Shown here in pieces: positions 26,841-39,048 of a stretch of 64,000 bases of DNA; position 1 is the first letter of the stretch; every line of letters begins with the position of its first letter. This DNA comes from Streptomyces griseicoloratus (GTDB taxonomy: Bacteria; Actinomycetota; Actinomycetes; Streptomycetales; Streptomycetaceae): NCBI RefSeq assembly GCF_014534645.1, contig NZ_JACVQF010000220.1, positions 124,001-188,000 of the forward strand, written 5' to 3'. The position numbers were made by a program, and so were the translations under genes. The notes beneath the pieces are model-generated. The model was not told the origin of the DNA. It made no database searches and saw only the letters and a list, made by a program, of their open reading frames with translations.

Positions 26841-27306
26841 GGCGGACGCCGAGCGGCCGGAGGAGGCCACGGCCCGGGACGCCGTCAGCGCGCCCGACGC
26901 CGAGGGCAGGCCGCGGCGCACCACGCGTCGTTTCCCGTTGTTCACGCGCGACACCGCGCGCCCCGAGGGCGGCGGCCGGGCCGCCTCCGGCGACGCCCCC
27001 GCGCCCGCCCGGCAGTGGCCCGTGCTCACCGTGATCTGCCTGGTCGGCCTCGGCCTGCTGCTGACCGCGCTGGACGTGTTCCGCTACGGCACGCTGCTGA
27101 TCGGCGTCGCGCTGCTGGCGGGCGCCGGGCTGCGCTGGGTCGTGCCGGACGTCGGCATGCTCGCCGTGCGTTCCCGTTTCACGGACATCGCCACCTACGG
27201 CGTGCTCGGCCTCGCCATCGTCCTGCTGGCGATGATGGCCCAGCCGAACCCGTTGCTGGAGATCCCGTTCCTCAAGGACACCCTGCACTTCACGGTCAGC
27301 CAGTAG
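26830..27306 (+). CDS. DUF3017-like small membrane protein
   Basis: A 158-residue protein with a charged, disordered N-terminus (~1-60) and three hydrophobic helices ([55 protein letters not shown]). It resembles the DUF3017 family, often found after folD in actinobacteria. GTG 26830 lies inside the end of folD, so translation is coupled. Function unknown. A strong hairpin follows. Confidence 0.75.
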   Translation: MPAEADAERPEEATARDAVSAPDAEGRPRRTTRRFPLFTRDTARPEGGGRAASGDAPAPARQWPVLTVICLVGLGLLLTALDVFRYGTLLIGVALLAGAGLRWVVPDVGMLAVRSRFTDIATYGVLGLAIVLLAMMAQPNPLLEIPFLKDTLHFTVSQ

Positions 27307-27333
27307 GCGGCACCGGCCCGAAGAGCCGGAGAA

Positions 27334-27373
27334 CGGCGGCCCGTCCTCTCCCCCGTGGGAGGACGGGCCGCCG
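27334..27373 (+). terminator. Terminator of the folD operon
   Basis: A perfect 15-bp stem, CGGCGGCCCGTCCTC (27334-27348) and GAGGACGGGCCGCCG (27359-27373), with a 10-base loop. No T-run. It lies 28 nt after the stop of the DUF3017-like gene. Confidence 0.85.
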
Positions 27374-27903
27374 CCGTGACCAACCCTCCTGCACGTCGAA
27401 CGGCCTGTTCAACGGCTGTCAGGGCGCTGTGGCACGGAAGTGACCGTTCCGCTACGGAGTCCGGGAGAGACGGGGCCCGTGTGCCCGACGTGACCGCACA
27501 TGTGCGATCCGTGTGCGGAAGTATTGACAAGTTCGCGGATTTGCTGCCAAGTCGTTCAAGGACGGGGTTAGCGTGGTCAATCGGGACGTCCGTGGCGTCC
27601 CGTACGACGGGCCGGGGGGTGGCGTCACGACGGCCGGGGTTCCGTGCGGTGCCGGGGAACGCCGGCGGGGGTTCTGTTCGATGCACAGGAACGCCGGTGG
27701 GACACTGGACCACGAGCCGGTGGGCGTGCGACGGTGCATGCTCGCGGCTTCTGCGCACCCGTGCGCCCCCACCCCGGGAACTGAGATCCTGACCGGGCGC
27801 ATCCCTGTGGGTAGCCAGAACGGGACTCTGCGCGGGACGCCACGCGCGGGGGCCGAGCGGGGGACCGAAACAGCACGTCACCGGGGGGAAGAGGGGGGAA
27901 GCA
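27374..27903. other. Intergenic region with palindrome and tandem 32-bp repeat upstream of the HTH gene
   Basis: 530 nt without a credible gene. Features seen: a perfect 12-bp palindrome CGCACATGTGCG at 27495-27506; a TTGACA at 27524-27529 that could be a -35, with no good -10; and two 32-bp tandem units at 27636-27667 and 27668-27697, each starting GGGGTTC and containing an inverted pair GTTCC...GGAAC or GTTCT...AGGAAC. These could be sites for the downstream HTH protein. Confidence 0.5.
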
Positions 27904-30602
<2,699 letters not shown>

Positions 30603-30640
30603 GTCCCGCAGCGATCGGGCCGCTCGTCGGCCCGCCCACG

Positions 30641-30673
30641 GGCCCCGTTCCGGATTGCCGCCGGAACGGGGCC
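30641..30673. terminator. mdh terminator
   Basis: A perfect 13-bp stem, GGCCCCGTTCCGG (30641-30653) and CCGGAACGGGGCC (30661-30673), with a 7-base loop, followed by CGTTCCCGTTTCCGTT. It lies between convergent mdh and the MarR-GNAT gene. Confidence 0.88.
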
Positions 30674-30703
30674 CGTTCCCGTTTCCGTTCCCCTTGCCGC
30701 GGG

Positions 30704-31618
30704 TCACCGCCGGGATTCCGGACCGCTCCCCAGCCGCTTCTCGAACCAGTGCCCGGCGTACACGTGGTCGGTGTACGCCGGGATCTCCGTGTAGCCGCAC
30801 GCCTGGTACATCGCCTGCGCCTCGGTGAGCACGGCGTGCGTGTCGAGCCGTACGACGGTGAGACCACGGGCGGCCGCCTCGCCCTCCAGGGCGTCGAGCA
30901 GCCGGCGCGCCAGCCCCAGCCGCCGGGCCCCGGGGTCCACCCACACGTGCTTGATCTCGCCGACGCCGGGCTCCAGCCGCCGCAGCGCGCCGCAGCCGAC
31001 CGGCCGGCCCTCCTCGTACGCGACGAAGAACGCCCCGGCGTCCCCCGACACCTCCTCGGGGCCCACGAGGTCGGACTTGTCGAACCCCTCGGGGAAGCGC
31101 GCGTCCAGGTCGGCGGCGTACGCGTCCAGACAGGCGCGCGCGTCCGGTGCGTGACCGTCGACCCGTTCGACGGTGATGCCGGCCAGCCGCAGCAGGCGCT
31201 GGGCGGTCGCCAACGCCTCGGTCAGCTCCCGGCGCTGGTCCGGGGCGAGCCCCTGCAGCAGCCCGGCCGTGAGCGCGCCGGCCCGCCGGTTCTGCTCCTC
31301 GACCTCGGCCCGGCCGGCGGGGGTCGGCTCGACCGTGCGCAGCCGGCTGTCGTCCGGGTGCACGCCCAGCCGGACCATGCCCTGGGCCTGGAGCGTCCTG
31401 ACCATGCGGCTGAGATACCCGGCGTCCAGGCCGAGGCGGCCGCGCAGGTCCCGCAGGGAGACGCCGGCCTCGCTCCCGGCGATCTCGTAGAGCAGCCGGG
31501 CCTCGCCGAGCGGGCGGTCCTGGCCCAGGTAGTGGTCGTCGAGGACGCCGATACGGCGTGTGAAGTAGCGGTTGAAACGGCGGAACGCCGTCACGTCGTC
31601 GGTCGACACTGGCTCCAT
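30704..31618 (-). CDS. MarR-GNAT fusion regulator, likely controlling the choline/betaine genes
   Basis: A 304-residue protein with an N-terminal MarR winged helix (~10-145; LRDLRGRLGLDAGYLSRMVRTL, then wing HPDDSRLRTVEPT) and a C-terminal GNAT acetyltransferase domain (~150-300; EIKHVWVDPGARRLGLARRLLDALE acetyl-CoA loop, AMYQACGYTEIPAY). Such fusions may sense or modify small molecules. It diverges from the betaine aldehyde dehydrogenase gene, and a strong palindrome lies five bases upstream of its ATG. There is no clear ribosome site, so the message may be leaderless. Control of the betaine operon and of itself is inferred from position. Confidence 0.85.
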   Translation of the reverse strand: MEPVSTDDVTAFRRFNRYFTRRIGVLDDHYLGQDRPLGEARLLYEIAGSEAGVSLRDLRGRLGLDAGYLSRMVRTLQAQGMVRLGVHPDDSRLRTVEPTPAGRAEVEEQNRRAGALTAGLLQGLAPDQRRELTEALATAQRLLRLAGITVERVDGHAPDARACLDAYAADLDARFPEGFDKSDLVGPEEVSGDAGAFFVAYEEGRPVGCGALRRLEPGVGEIKHVWVDPGARRLGLARRLLDALEGEAAARGLTVVRLDTHAVLTEAQAMYQACGYTEIPAYTDHVYAGHWFEKRLGSGPESRR

Positions 31619-31622
31619 ATTT

Positions 31623-31640
31623 CTTTGACTTTAGTCAAAG
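31623..31640. promoter_or_regulatory. Palindromic operator next to the MarR-GNAT start
   Basis: CTTTGACTTTAGTCAAAG: perfect 7-bp arms (CTTTGAC and GTCAAAG) around a 4-base centre, AT-rich against a GC-rich background. It sits immediately upstream of the MarR-GNAT ATG (31618) and 180 bp from the betaine aldehyde dehydrogenase start. Size and position fit a MarR-family site that represses its own gene. Confidence 0.75.
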
Positions 31641-31819
31641 GAAATGCCGGGGTCCAGTGGCGTTCCGTCCCTTTTATCGCTCTTGTCAGTGACACGGGGC
31701 ACTTTCGGCCGCCGATTCCGCATGCCCCCGGAGGCGCAGGGCAGGGGGCCCACGGTCCTGGGAGTGACACGTGTGTGACACAGGGACGCCGAACAGCGAC
31801 GGAAGGCAAAAACCGGATC

Positions 31820-33349
31820 ATGGCGGACGGAACGGAACTCCAGGCGGAGCGGAAGCGCGGCACCATCCACGCGGGAGGCGAGTGGCACGAGGCGTCCTCC
31901 GGCGGCACGCGCGAGATCCTCGACCCCGCGGACGCCCGGCCGTTCGCCGTGGTCTCGGAGGGCGACGAGAAGGACGCCGACCTCGCGGTGGCCGCCGCGC
32001 GCCGCGCCTTCGACGAGGGCGGCTGGCCGCACACCCCGGTCGCCGAACGCGCCGCGCTCCTGCGCCGCGTGGCCGGCCTCCTCGTCCGTGACCGCGAGAA
32101 GCTCGGCCTGCTGGAGAGCCGGGACGCGGGCAAGACCGTCGAGGAGGGCCGCGTCGACATCGACTGCGTCGCCGACGCCTTCCGCTACTTCGCGGACCTG
32201 GTCGCCGCCGAGGCCCCGGGCCGGGTCGTCGACGCCGGCTCGCCCGACGTCCACAGCGTCGTCGTGCACGAGCCGGTCGGCGTCTGCGCGATGATCACGC
32301 CCTGGAACTATCCCCTGCTCCAGGCCAGTTGGAAGATCGCGCCCGCGCTCGCCGCCGGCAACACCTTCGTGATCAAGCCCAGTGAGATCACGCCGCTCAC
32401 CACGGTCGCCCTCATCGACCTGCTGATCGAGGCCGGTCTCCCCGCCGGCGTCGCCAACATCGTCACCGGCCCGGGCCACACGGTCGGCGCCCGGCTCGCC
32501 GAGCACCCCGACGTCGACCTCGTCTCCTTCACCGGCGGCCTCGCCAGCGGCACCAAGGTCGCCCGGGCCGCCGCCGTCACCGTCAAGAAGGTCGCCCTCG
32601 AACTCGGCGGCAAGAACCCCAACGTCGTCTTCGCCGACGCCTGCGCCACCGAGGAGGGCTTCGACACCGCCGTCGACCAGGCCCTCAACGCGGCCTTCAT
32701 CCACAGCGGCCAGGTCTGCTCCGCGGGCTCCCGCCTGATCGTCGAGGAGCCGGTCCGCGAACGCTTCGTCGCCGAACTCGCCCGCCGCGCCGAGAGGATC
32801 CGCCTCGGCCGCGGCACCGAGGACGGCGTCGAGTGCGGCCCCCTCGTCTCCGAGCAGCAGCGTGCGAAGACCGAGGAGTACGTCGCCTCCGCGCTGGCCG
32901 AGGGCGCGGTGCTGCGCTGCGGCGGCAGGCGCCCCGAGCCGTCCCCCCAGCGGCCGCAGAGCGGCTACTTCTACGAGCCGACCGTGCTCGACCACTGCCA
33001 CCGCGGGATGCGTGTCGTCCGCGAGGAGGTCTTCGGACCCGTCCTCACCGTCGAGACCTTCCGCACCGAGGACGAGGCCGTCGCCCTCGCCAACGACACC
33101 GAGTACGGCCTCGCCGGCGCCGTGTGGACCGCGGACGCGGGCCGGGCCCGCCGGGTCGCCGGCCGGCTGCGGCACGGCACCGTCTGGATCAACGACTTCC
33201 ACCCCTACCTCCCGCAGGCGGAGTGGGGCGGCTTCGGCAAGAGCGGCACCGGCCGCGAACTCGGCCCCGCCGGCCTCGCCGAGTACCGCGAGACCAAGCA
33301 CGTCTACCAGAACCTCGCGCCGAAGCCCGTCCGCTGGTTCGCCGGCTGA
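31820..33349 (+). CDS. betB: Betaine aldehyde dehydrogenase (aldehyde dehydrogenase family)
   Basis: A 509-residue NAD(P)-dependent aldehyde dehydrogenase. Key parts: ITPWNYPLLQASWKIAPALAAGN (cofactor site), FTGGLASGTKVA, LELGGKNPNVVF with the general-base Glu, and SGQVCSAG with the catalytic Cys. Adjacent choline dehydrogenase and betaine-type ABC genes point to oxidation of betaine aldehyde to glycine betaine. The ATG at 31820 has only a distant GGAAGG, so the start is less sure. First gene of a rightward operon controlled from the region beside the MarR-GNAT gene. Another aldehyde substrate is possible. Confidence 0.85.
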   Translation: MADGTELQAERKRGTIHAGGEWHEASSGGTREILDPADARPFAVVSEGDEKDADLAVAAARRAFDEGGWPHTPVAERAALLRRVAGLLVRDREKLGLLESRDAGKTVEEGRVDIDCVADAFRYFADLVAAEAPGRVVDAGSPDVHSVVVHEPVGVCAMITPWNYPLLQASWKIAPALAAGNTFVIKPSEITPLTTVALIDLLIEAGLPAGVANIVTGPGHTVGARLAEHPDVDLVSFTGGLASGTKVARAAAVTVKKVALELGGKNPNVVFADACATEEGFDTAVDQALNAAFIHSGQVCSAGSRLIVEEPVRERFVAELARRAERIRLGRGTEDGVECGPLVSEQQRAKTEEYVASALAEGAVLRCGGRRPEPSPQRPQSGYFYEPTVLDHCHRGMRVVREEVFGPVLTVETFRTEDEAVALANDTEYGLAGAVWTADAGRARRVAGRLRHGTVWINDFHPYLPQAEWGGFGKSGTGRELGPAGLAEYRETKHVYQNLAPKPVRWFAG

Positions 33350-33403
33350 ACTGCCCGCCCCCCGCAAAACCTCCTCGTCCCCACGCACCACAGGAGTCCC
33401 CCC

Positions 33404-34936
33404 ATGCCCGAGACCCCCCGTGTCTACGACTACGTCGTCATCGGCGGCGGCACCGCGGGCTCGGTCATCGCCTCCCGGCTGACCGAGAACCCGGACACCA
33501 CCGTCGCCGTCATCGAGGGCGGCCCCAGCGACGTCGGCCGCGACGACGTCCTGACGCTGCGCCGCTGGATGGGCCTGCTCGGCGGCGAACTGGACTACGA
33601 CTACCCGACCACCGAACAGCCGCGCGGCAACTCCCACATCCGGCACAGTCGCGCCCGCGTGCTCGGCGGCTGCTCGTCGCACAACACGCTCATCGCCTTC
33701 AAGCCGCTGCCGTCCGACTGGGACGAGTGGGAGGCCGCCGGCGCCAAGGGCTGGGGCGCGGTGCAGATGGAGGCGTACTACGCCCGCCTCCTGAACAACA
33801 TCGTCCCCGTCGACGAGAAGGACCGGAACGCCATCGCCCGCGACTTCGTCGACGCCGCCCAGAAGGCGCTCCAGGTCCCCCGGATCGAGGGCTTCAACAA
33901 GAAGCCGTTCACCGAGGGCGTCGGCTTCTTCGACCTCGCCTACCACCCGGAGAACAACAAGCGCTCGTCGGCGTCGGTGGCGTACCTCCACCCGGTGATG
34001 GACGAACGCCCCAACCTGACGATCCTGCTGGAGACCTGGGCGTACAAGCTGGAGCTGAACGGCAACCGCGCCGAGGGCGTCCACGTCCGCACCAAGGACG
34101 GCGAGGAGTTCCTCGTCCGCGCCCGCAACGAGGTCGTGCTGTGCGCCGGCGCCGTCGACTCGCCCCGCCTGCTGCTGCACTCCGGAATCGGTCCGCGTGA
34201 AGACCTCGAAGCGCTCGGCATACCCGTGGTCCACGACCTGCCCGGCGTCGGCGAGAACCTGCTCGACCACCCCGAGTCGGTGATCGTCTGGGAGACGAAC
34301 GGCCCCATCCCGGACAACTCCGCGATGGACTCCGACGCCGGCCTGTTCGTGCGCCGCGACCCCGCCCACGCGGGCCCGGACCTGATGTTCCACTTCTACC
34401 AGATCCCGTTCACGGACAACCCGGAGCGACTGGGCTACGAGCGGCCGGAGTTCGGCGTCTCGATGACCCCCAACATCCCCAAGCCGAAGAGCCGCGGCCG
34501 CCTCTACCTGACCAGCGCCGACCCGGAGGTCAAGCCCGCGCTCGACTTCCGCTACTTCACCGACGAGGACGACTACGACGGCCGTACCCTCGTCGACGGC
34601 ATCCGCATCGCCCGCGAGATCGCCAAGGCCGAGCCGCTGGCCGGCTGGCTCAAGCGGGAGGTGTGCCCGGGCCCGGGCATCACCGGCGACGAGGAACTGA
34701 GCGAGTACGCCCGCAAGGCCGCCCACACCGTCTACCACCCGGCCGGCACCTGCCGCATGGGCGCCGCCGACGACGAGCAGGCGGTCGTCGACCCCGAGCT
34801 GCGCATCCGCGGCCTGGAGGGCATCCGCGTCGCCGACGCCTCCGTGTTCCCGACCATGCCGGCCGTGAATCCGATGATCGGCGTGCTCATGGTCGGGGAG
34901 CGGGCCGTCGAGCTGATCGGCGGTGATGCCCGATGA
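33404..34936 (+). CDS. betA: Choline dehydrogenase-like GMC oxidoreductase
   Basis: A 510-residue FAD-dependent GMC oxidoreductase. FAD binding: [19 protein letters not shown] near the N-terminus and [18 protein letters not shown] (GMC signature 1); [16 protein letters not shown] (signature 2); the catalytic histidine region is [10 protein letters not shown], and the end has [18 protein letters not shown]. In context it should oxidise choline to betaine aldehyde for the upstream dehydrogenase. ATG 33404 has CAGGAG upstream. It overlaps the ATPase gene by ATGA. Alcohols other than choline cannot be ruled out. Confidence 0.85.
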   Translation: MPETPRVYDYVVIGGGTAGSVIASRLTENPDTTVAVIEGGPSDVGRDDVLTLRRWMGLLGGELDYDYPTTEQPRGNSHIRHSRARVLGGCSSHNTLIAFKPLPSDWDEWEAAGAKGWGAVQMEAYYARLLNNIVPVDEKDRNAIARDFVDAAQKALQVPRIEGFNKKPFTEGVGFFDLAYHPENNKRSSASVAYLHPVMDERPNLTILLETWAYKLELNGNRAEGVHVRTKDGEEFLVRARNEVVLCAGAVDSPRLLLHSGIGPREDLEALGIPVVHDLPGVGENLLDHPESVIVWETNGPIPDNSAMDSDAGLFVRRDPAHAGPDLMFHFYQIPFTDNPERLGYERPEFGVSMTPNIPKPKSRGRLYLTSADPEVKPALDFRYFTDEDDYDGRTLVDGIRIAREIAKAEPLAGWLKREVCPGPGITGDEELSEYARKAAHTVYHPAGTCRMGAADDEQAVVDPELRIRGLEGIRVADASVFPTMPAVNPMIGVLMVGERAVELIGGDAR

Positions 34937-36150
34937 GTACCGCCACCGGCACCAGTACGCCGCCGGATACCACGCGGTCCTCGGCCCCGGTCTTCTCCGT
35001 GGACGGCCTGTGGAAGGTCTTCGGCCCGAAGGCCGGCCGCGTCCCCGCCGACCCCGCACTGGCCGCCCTCACCCCGGCCGAGCTGCGCTCCCGCACCGGC
35101 TGCACGGCCGCCGTCCGGGACGTCTCCTTCGACGTGCGCAAGGGCGAGGTGTTCGTCGTCATGGGCCTGTCCGGCTCCGGCAAGTCCACGCTGGTGCGCT
35201 GCCTGACCCGGCTGATCGAGCCGACCGCGGGCACCATCGCCATCGACGGCGAGGACGTCCGCGCCATGGACAAGGCCCGGCTGCGCGAACTGCGCCGCCA
35301 CCGCGCCGCCATGGTCTTCCAGCACTTCGGCCTGCTCCCGCACCGCACCGTCCTCGACAACGTGGCCTACGGCCTCCAGGTCCAGGGCATGGGCCGCGCC
35401 GAGCGGCGCGAGCGGGCCGCCCGGGTCGTCGCCAAGGTCGGCCTGGAGGGGCTGGAACACCGCCGTCCGGGCCAGCTCTCCGGCGGCCAGCGGCAGCGCG
35501 TCGGCCTCGCCCGCGCCCTCGCCGCCGACCCCGAGGTCCTGCTCTTCGACGAGCCGTTCAGCGCGCTCGACCCGCTGATCAGGCGCGAGATGCAGGAGGA
35601 GGTCGTCCGGCTGCACCGCGAGGAGGGCCGCACGATGGTCTTCATCACCCACGACCTCCAGGAGGCCCTGAAGCTGGGCGACCGCATCGCCCTGATGCGC
35701 GACGGCCGTGTCGTACAGCTCGGCACCCCCGAGGAGATCGTCGGCTCGCCCGCCGACGACTACGTGCGCGAGTTCGTCCGCGACGTACCGCGCGAGCAGG
35801 TCATGACGGTCCGTACGGCCATGCGTCCCGCGTCGTCCTCCGACGAGACCGACGGCGGCCCGGCCCTGCGGCCCGACGCCACCGTGTCCGAGGCCATCGA
35901 GGCCGTCGCCCGCGCCGGCTCGGCCGCCCGCGTCATGTCCGACGGCCGCTGCCTGGGCGTGGTCGACGCGGAAGCGCTGCTGTCGGTCGTGGCGGGCACA
36001 GCCGACGTGGCTGCGGGCAGTCGTGCCGCTGGGGCGATGGGGGTCCCCCCGCTCGAGCGAAGCCGAGAGCGGGGGAGGGTGGGCGCAGCGGCACCGGCCG
36101 AGCGCCGTGAGCCGACCGCCCCGGCCACCCCCAGCGAGGAGCCGGTGTAA
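34933..36150 (+). CDS. Glycine betaine/choline-type ABC transporter ATPase (ProV/OpuAA-like)
   Basis: A 405-residue ATPase. Walker A is GLSGSGKST, the signature [15 protein letters not shown], Walker [14 protein letters not shown], and the switch His is in FITHDLQEA. The N-terminal insertion before Walker A ([21 protein letters not shown]) is typical of the ProV/OpuAA group. After ~285 a remnant of a CBS-like region remains ([21 protein letters not shown]), then a tail encoded partly by a dispersed repeat (36037-36078). It overlaps betA and is followed by the permease gene (TAATG). The tail may loosen the osmo-sensing control seen in full CBS-bearing relatives. Confidence 0.92.
   Translation: MSTATGTSTPPDTTRSSAPVFSVDGLWKVFGPKAGRVPADPALAALTPAELRSRTGCTAAVRDVSFDVRKGEVFVVMGLSGSGKSTLVRCLTRLIEPTAGTIAIDGEDVRAMDKARLRELRRHRAAMVFQHFGLLPHRTVLDNVAYGLQVQGMGRAERRERAARVVAKVGLEGLEHRRPGQLSGGQRQRVGLARALAADPEVLLFDEPFSALDPLIRREMQEEVVRLHREEGRTMVFITHDLQEALKLGDRIALMRDGRVVQLGTPEEIVGSPADDYVREFVRDVPREQVMTVRTAMRPASSSDETDGGPALRPDATVSEAIEAVARAGSAARVMSDGRCLGVVDAEALLSVVAGTADVAAGSRAAGAMGVPPLERSRERGRVGAAAPAERREPTAPATPSEEPV
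36037..36078. repeat. Dispersed palindromic Streptomyces repeat inside the ATPase gene
   Basis: The segment has 9-bp arms CCCCCGCTC (36046-36054) and GAGCGGGGG (36067-36075) around GAGCGAAGCC. I recall this sequence type, with GCTCGAGCGAAGCCGAGAGC at its core, as a common extragenic repeat in Streptomyces genomes. Here it is translated in frame as [16 protein letters not shown] in the ATPase C-terminus. Confidence 0.75.
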
Positions 36151-38096
36151 TGGCAACGATCACTGCAACGGCCCAGAAGGCGTCGCCGCCGGGCATCCTC
36201 GCCAACCGAGCCGTCCGCAAGCTCCTGATCCTCGCGGCCGCCGCCGCGATCCTCGTACCGCTGGCCCACGCCCAGTGGTCCAGCGGCACCTGGCCGGCCG
36301 CCTTCACCGTCGACGTATCCGAACCGCTCGGCAAGGCCAGCGACTGGATCATCGACAACCGGGACGGCCACCCCCTGTTCCTGTACTTCTTCGGCCACGT
36401 CAGCAACGCCGTCGTCCTGTCCGTACGCGCCGTCTACCTGGCGCTGCTCGCCGTGGGCTGGGCGGGCGTCACGGCCGTCGGCGCCCTCGTCGCCTGGCGG
36501 GTCGCCGGCGTGAAGCTCGCGCTCGGCACGGCGGCGGCGTTCCTGGCCTGCGGGCTGCTCGGCATGTGGGTGCCGACCATGCAGACCCTCGCCCTGATGG
36601 TCGTCGCGGTCCTCGCGTCCGTCGTCGCCGGCGCGCTGCTGGGGCTGGCCGCCGGGCTGTCCGACCGGATGGACCGTGTCCTGCGCCCGGTCCTGGACAC
36701 CATGCAGGTGCTGCCGGCCTTCGCCTACCTGCTGCCCGTCGTCCTGGTCTTCGGCATCGGCGTACCCGCCGCCGTCCTCGCCACCGTCGTCTACGCCGCC
36801 CCGCCCATGGCGCGGCTCACCGCCCTCGGCCTGCGCGGCGCCGACAAGGAGGTCCTGGAGGCCGTCGAGTCCCTCGGCACCACCGCCCGCCAGCGACTGC
36901 TGACCGCCCGCATCCCGCTGGCCCGCAGGGAACTCCTCCTCGGCCTCAACCAGACGATCATGATGGCCCTCTCCATGGCGGTCATCGCGTCGGTCATCGG
37001 CGCCGGCGGCCTCGGCGACCGCGTCTACCAGGCACTGGCCTCCGTCGATGTCGGCGCCGCCCTCGCGGCCGGCATCCCGATCGTGCTGCTCGCCGTCGTC
37101 CTGGACCGGGTCACGGGAGCGGCGGGGGAGCGGCTGGTGGACGACGCCCCGGCGGCTCCCGCCCAGTGGGCCTACGCCCTGGCCGCCGCCGTCGCCGTGG
37201 CGGTCGCCGGCCGGCTCGCCGGGCTCCTGGAGTGGCCCGAGGCGTGGGAGGCGAACATCGCCGAGCCGGTCAACCGCGCCGTCGACTGGATGACCGCGCA
37301 CCTGTACTCCGGCGTGCCCGTCGTCGGCGGCACCGCCGACTGGGCCGGCCGCTTCACCACCTGGGTCCTCGACCCGCTCCGAGACGGCCTGCAGTGGCTG
37401 CCCTGGTGGTCCGTGCTGCTGATCGTCGCCGCCCTGGCCTGGCTGATCGGCACCTGGCGCACCGCGCTCACCGCCGTCCTCGCCCTGGCCGCGATCGGTG
37501 TGCTCGGGGTGTGGAAGCCGTCCCTGGACACGCTCTCGCAGGTCCTCGCGGCCGTCGCCGTCACCCTCGTCATCGGCTTCGCCACCGGCATCGCCGCCGC
37601 CCGCAGCGACCGCTTCGAGCGGTGGCTGAGGCCCGTGCTGGACGTGTTCCAGACGATGCCGCAGTTCGTGTACCTGATCCCGGTCGTCGCCCTGTTCGGC
37701 GTCGGCCGCGCGCCGGCCGTGGCCGCCGCGGTCGTCTACGCCCTCCCGGCCGTCGTCCGCATCACCGCCCAGGGACTGCGCCAGGTCGACCCCGCCGCCC
37801 TGGAGTCGGCCCGCTCGCTCGGCGCCACCAGCGGGCAGCAACTGCGGCAGGTCCAGCTCCCGCTGGCCCGGCCGGCCCTGCTGCTCGCCGTCAACCAGGG
37901 CGTCGTGCTCGTCCTCGCGGTCGTCATCATCGGCGGCCTGGTCGGCGGCGGCGCCCTCGGCTACCAGGTCGTCTTCGGCCTGGCGCAGGGCGATCTGGCG
38001 ACCGGCCTGGTGGCCGGCGCGGCGATCGTCTGCCTCGGCCTGATGCTCGACCGGGTGACCCAGCCGACCGGACGCCGTACGGCGAAGGGAGCCTGA
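36150..38096 (+). CDS. Glycine betaine-type ABC permease, two fused permease units
   Basis: A 648-residue membrane protein containing two complete transporter permease domains (about 100-320 and 425-640). Each has the loop that contacts the ATPase: DKEVLEAVESLGTTARQRL in the first and DPAALESARSLGATSGQQLRQ in the second; VLRPVLDTMQVLPAFAYLLPV and WLRPVLDVFQTMPQFVYLIPV are duplicate segments. ProW-type subunits usually have one unit and dimerise, so this is a tandem fusion. ATG 36150 overlaps the ATPase stop. It works with the adjoining ATPase and lipoprotein to import choline, betaine or similar. Confidence 0.9.
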   Translation: MATITATAQKASPPGILANRAVRKLLILAAAAAILVPLAHAQWSSGTWPAAFTVDVSEPLGKASDWIIDNRDGHPLFLYFFGHVSNAVVLSVRAVYLALLAVGWAGVTAVGALVAWRVAGVKLALGTAAAFLACGLLGMWVPTMQTLALMVVAVLASVVAGALLGLAAGLSDRMDRVLRPVLDTMQVLPAFAYLLPVVLVFGIGVPAAVLATVVYAAPPMARLTALGLRGADKEVLEAVESLGTTARQRLLTARIPLARRELLLGLNQTIMMALSMAVIASVIGAGGLGDRVYQALASVDVGAALAAGIPIVLLAVVLDRVTGAAGERLVDDAPAAPAQWAYALAAAVAVAVAGRLAGLLEWPEAWEANIAEPVNRAVDWMTAHLYSGVPVVGGTADWAGRFTTWVLDPLRDGLQWLPWWSVLLIVAALAWLIGTWRTALTAVLALAAIGVLGVWKPSLDTLSQVLAAVAVTLVIGFATGIAAARSDRFERWLRPVLDVFQTMPQFVYLIPVVALFGVGRAPAVAAAVVYALPAVVRITAQGLRQVDPAALESARSLGATSGQQLRQVQLPLARPALLLAVNQGVVLVLAVVIIGGLVGGGALGYQVVFGLAQGDLATGLVAGAAIVCLGLMLDRVTQPTGRRTAKGA

Positions 38097-38097
38097 C

Positions 38098-39045
38098 ATG
38101 CGACTGCGTACGACCGCCGTGGTGGGCTCGCTGGTGCTGCTGACCGGCTGCGGCGCCGCCGACATGACCCAGCAGGCGTCCCCGTTCGCGAACGCCCGGG
38201 GCACCAAGACCGTCACCCTGTCCGTGCAGTCCTGGGTCGGCGCCCAGGCCAACGTCGCCGTCGCCCAATACCTGCTGGAGCACGAGCTCGGCTACCGCGT
38301 CGACACCGTCCAGGTCGACGAGGTCCCCGCCTGGGACGCGCTCAGCCAGGGCCGGGTCGACGCCATCCTGGAGGACTGGGGCCACCCCGAGCAGGAGCAG
38401 CGGTACGTCGAGGACAAGAAGACGATCGTGAACGGCGGCGGCCTCGGAGTCACCGGACACATCGGCTGGTTCGTCCCCACGTACTTCGCCGAGGAGCACC
38501 CGGACGTCACGGACTGGAAGAACCTCGACAAGTACGCCGGCCTGCTCCGCACCCCGGAGAGCGGCGGCAAGGGCCAGCTGATGGACGGCTCCCCGTCCTA
38601 CGTCACGAACGACCAGGCCCTGGTGAAGAACCTGGACCTGGACTACAAGGTCGTCTTCGCGGGCTCCGAGGCCGCCCAGATCACCCAGATCAAGCAGTTC
38701 GCCAAGGAGAAGAAGCCCTTCCTGACCTACTGGTACTCCCCGCAGTGGCTGTTCGAGAAGGTCCCGATGACGGAGGTGAAGCTGCCGCCGTACGAGGAGG
38801 GCTGCGACGCCGACCCCGCGAACGTCGACTGCGCCTACCCGCACACCCCGTTGCAGAAGTACCTCAACGCCGGCTTCGCGAAGGACGGCGGCGAGGCGGC
38901 GGCGTTCCTGAAGAAGTTCAGGTGGACGACCGAGGACCAGAACGAGGTCTCCCTGATGATCGCCGAGCAGAAGCTGTCCCCCGAGGAGGCGGCGAAGAAG
39001 TGGGTGGACAGCCACGAGTCCGTCTGGAAGGCGTGGCTGCCCTGA
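38098..39045 (+). CDS. Substrate-binding lipoprotein for the choline/betaine ABC transporter
   Basis: A 315-residue lipoprotein with signal peptide and lipobox LLTGC (Cys18). The mature part is an OpuAC-type binding domain: SVQSWVGAQANVAVAQYLLE, VDAILEDWGHPEQEQ, GLGVTGHIGWFVPTYF, FLTYWYSPQW. Tyr and Trp residues in these segments could form the aromatic cage for quaternary ammonium ligands, inferred from the family. It starts one base after the permease stop (TGACATG) and ends the operon, only three bases from the convergent gene. Confidence 0.9.
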   Translation: MRLRTTAVVGSLVLLTGCGAADMTQQASPFANARGTKTVTLSVQSWVGAQANVAVAQYLLEHELGYRVDTVQVDEVPAWDALSQGRVDAILEDWGHPEQEQRYVEDKKTIVNGGGLGVTGHIGWFVPTYFAEEHPDVTDWKNLDKYAGLLRTPESGGKGQLMDGSPSYVTNDQALVKNLDLDYKVVFAGSEAAQITQIKQFAKEKKPFLTYWYSPQWLFEKVPMTEVKLPPYEEGCDADPANVDCAYPHTPLQKYLNAGFAKDGGEAAAFLKKFRWTTEDQNEVSLMIAEQKLSPEEAAKKWVDSHESVWKAWLP

Positions 39046-39048
39046 CCC

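Noticed and set aside
31631-35059. Very long open frame on the minus strand (about 1,140 codons)
   Set aside because: It is the antisense shadow of betB and betA; the real genes on the plus strand have full domains and normal codon bias.
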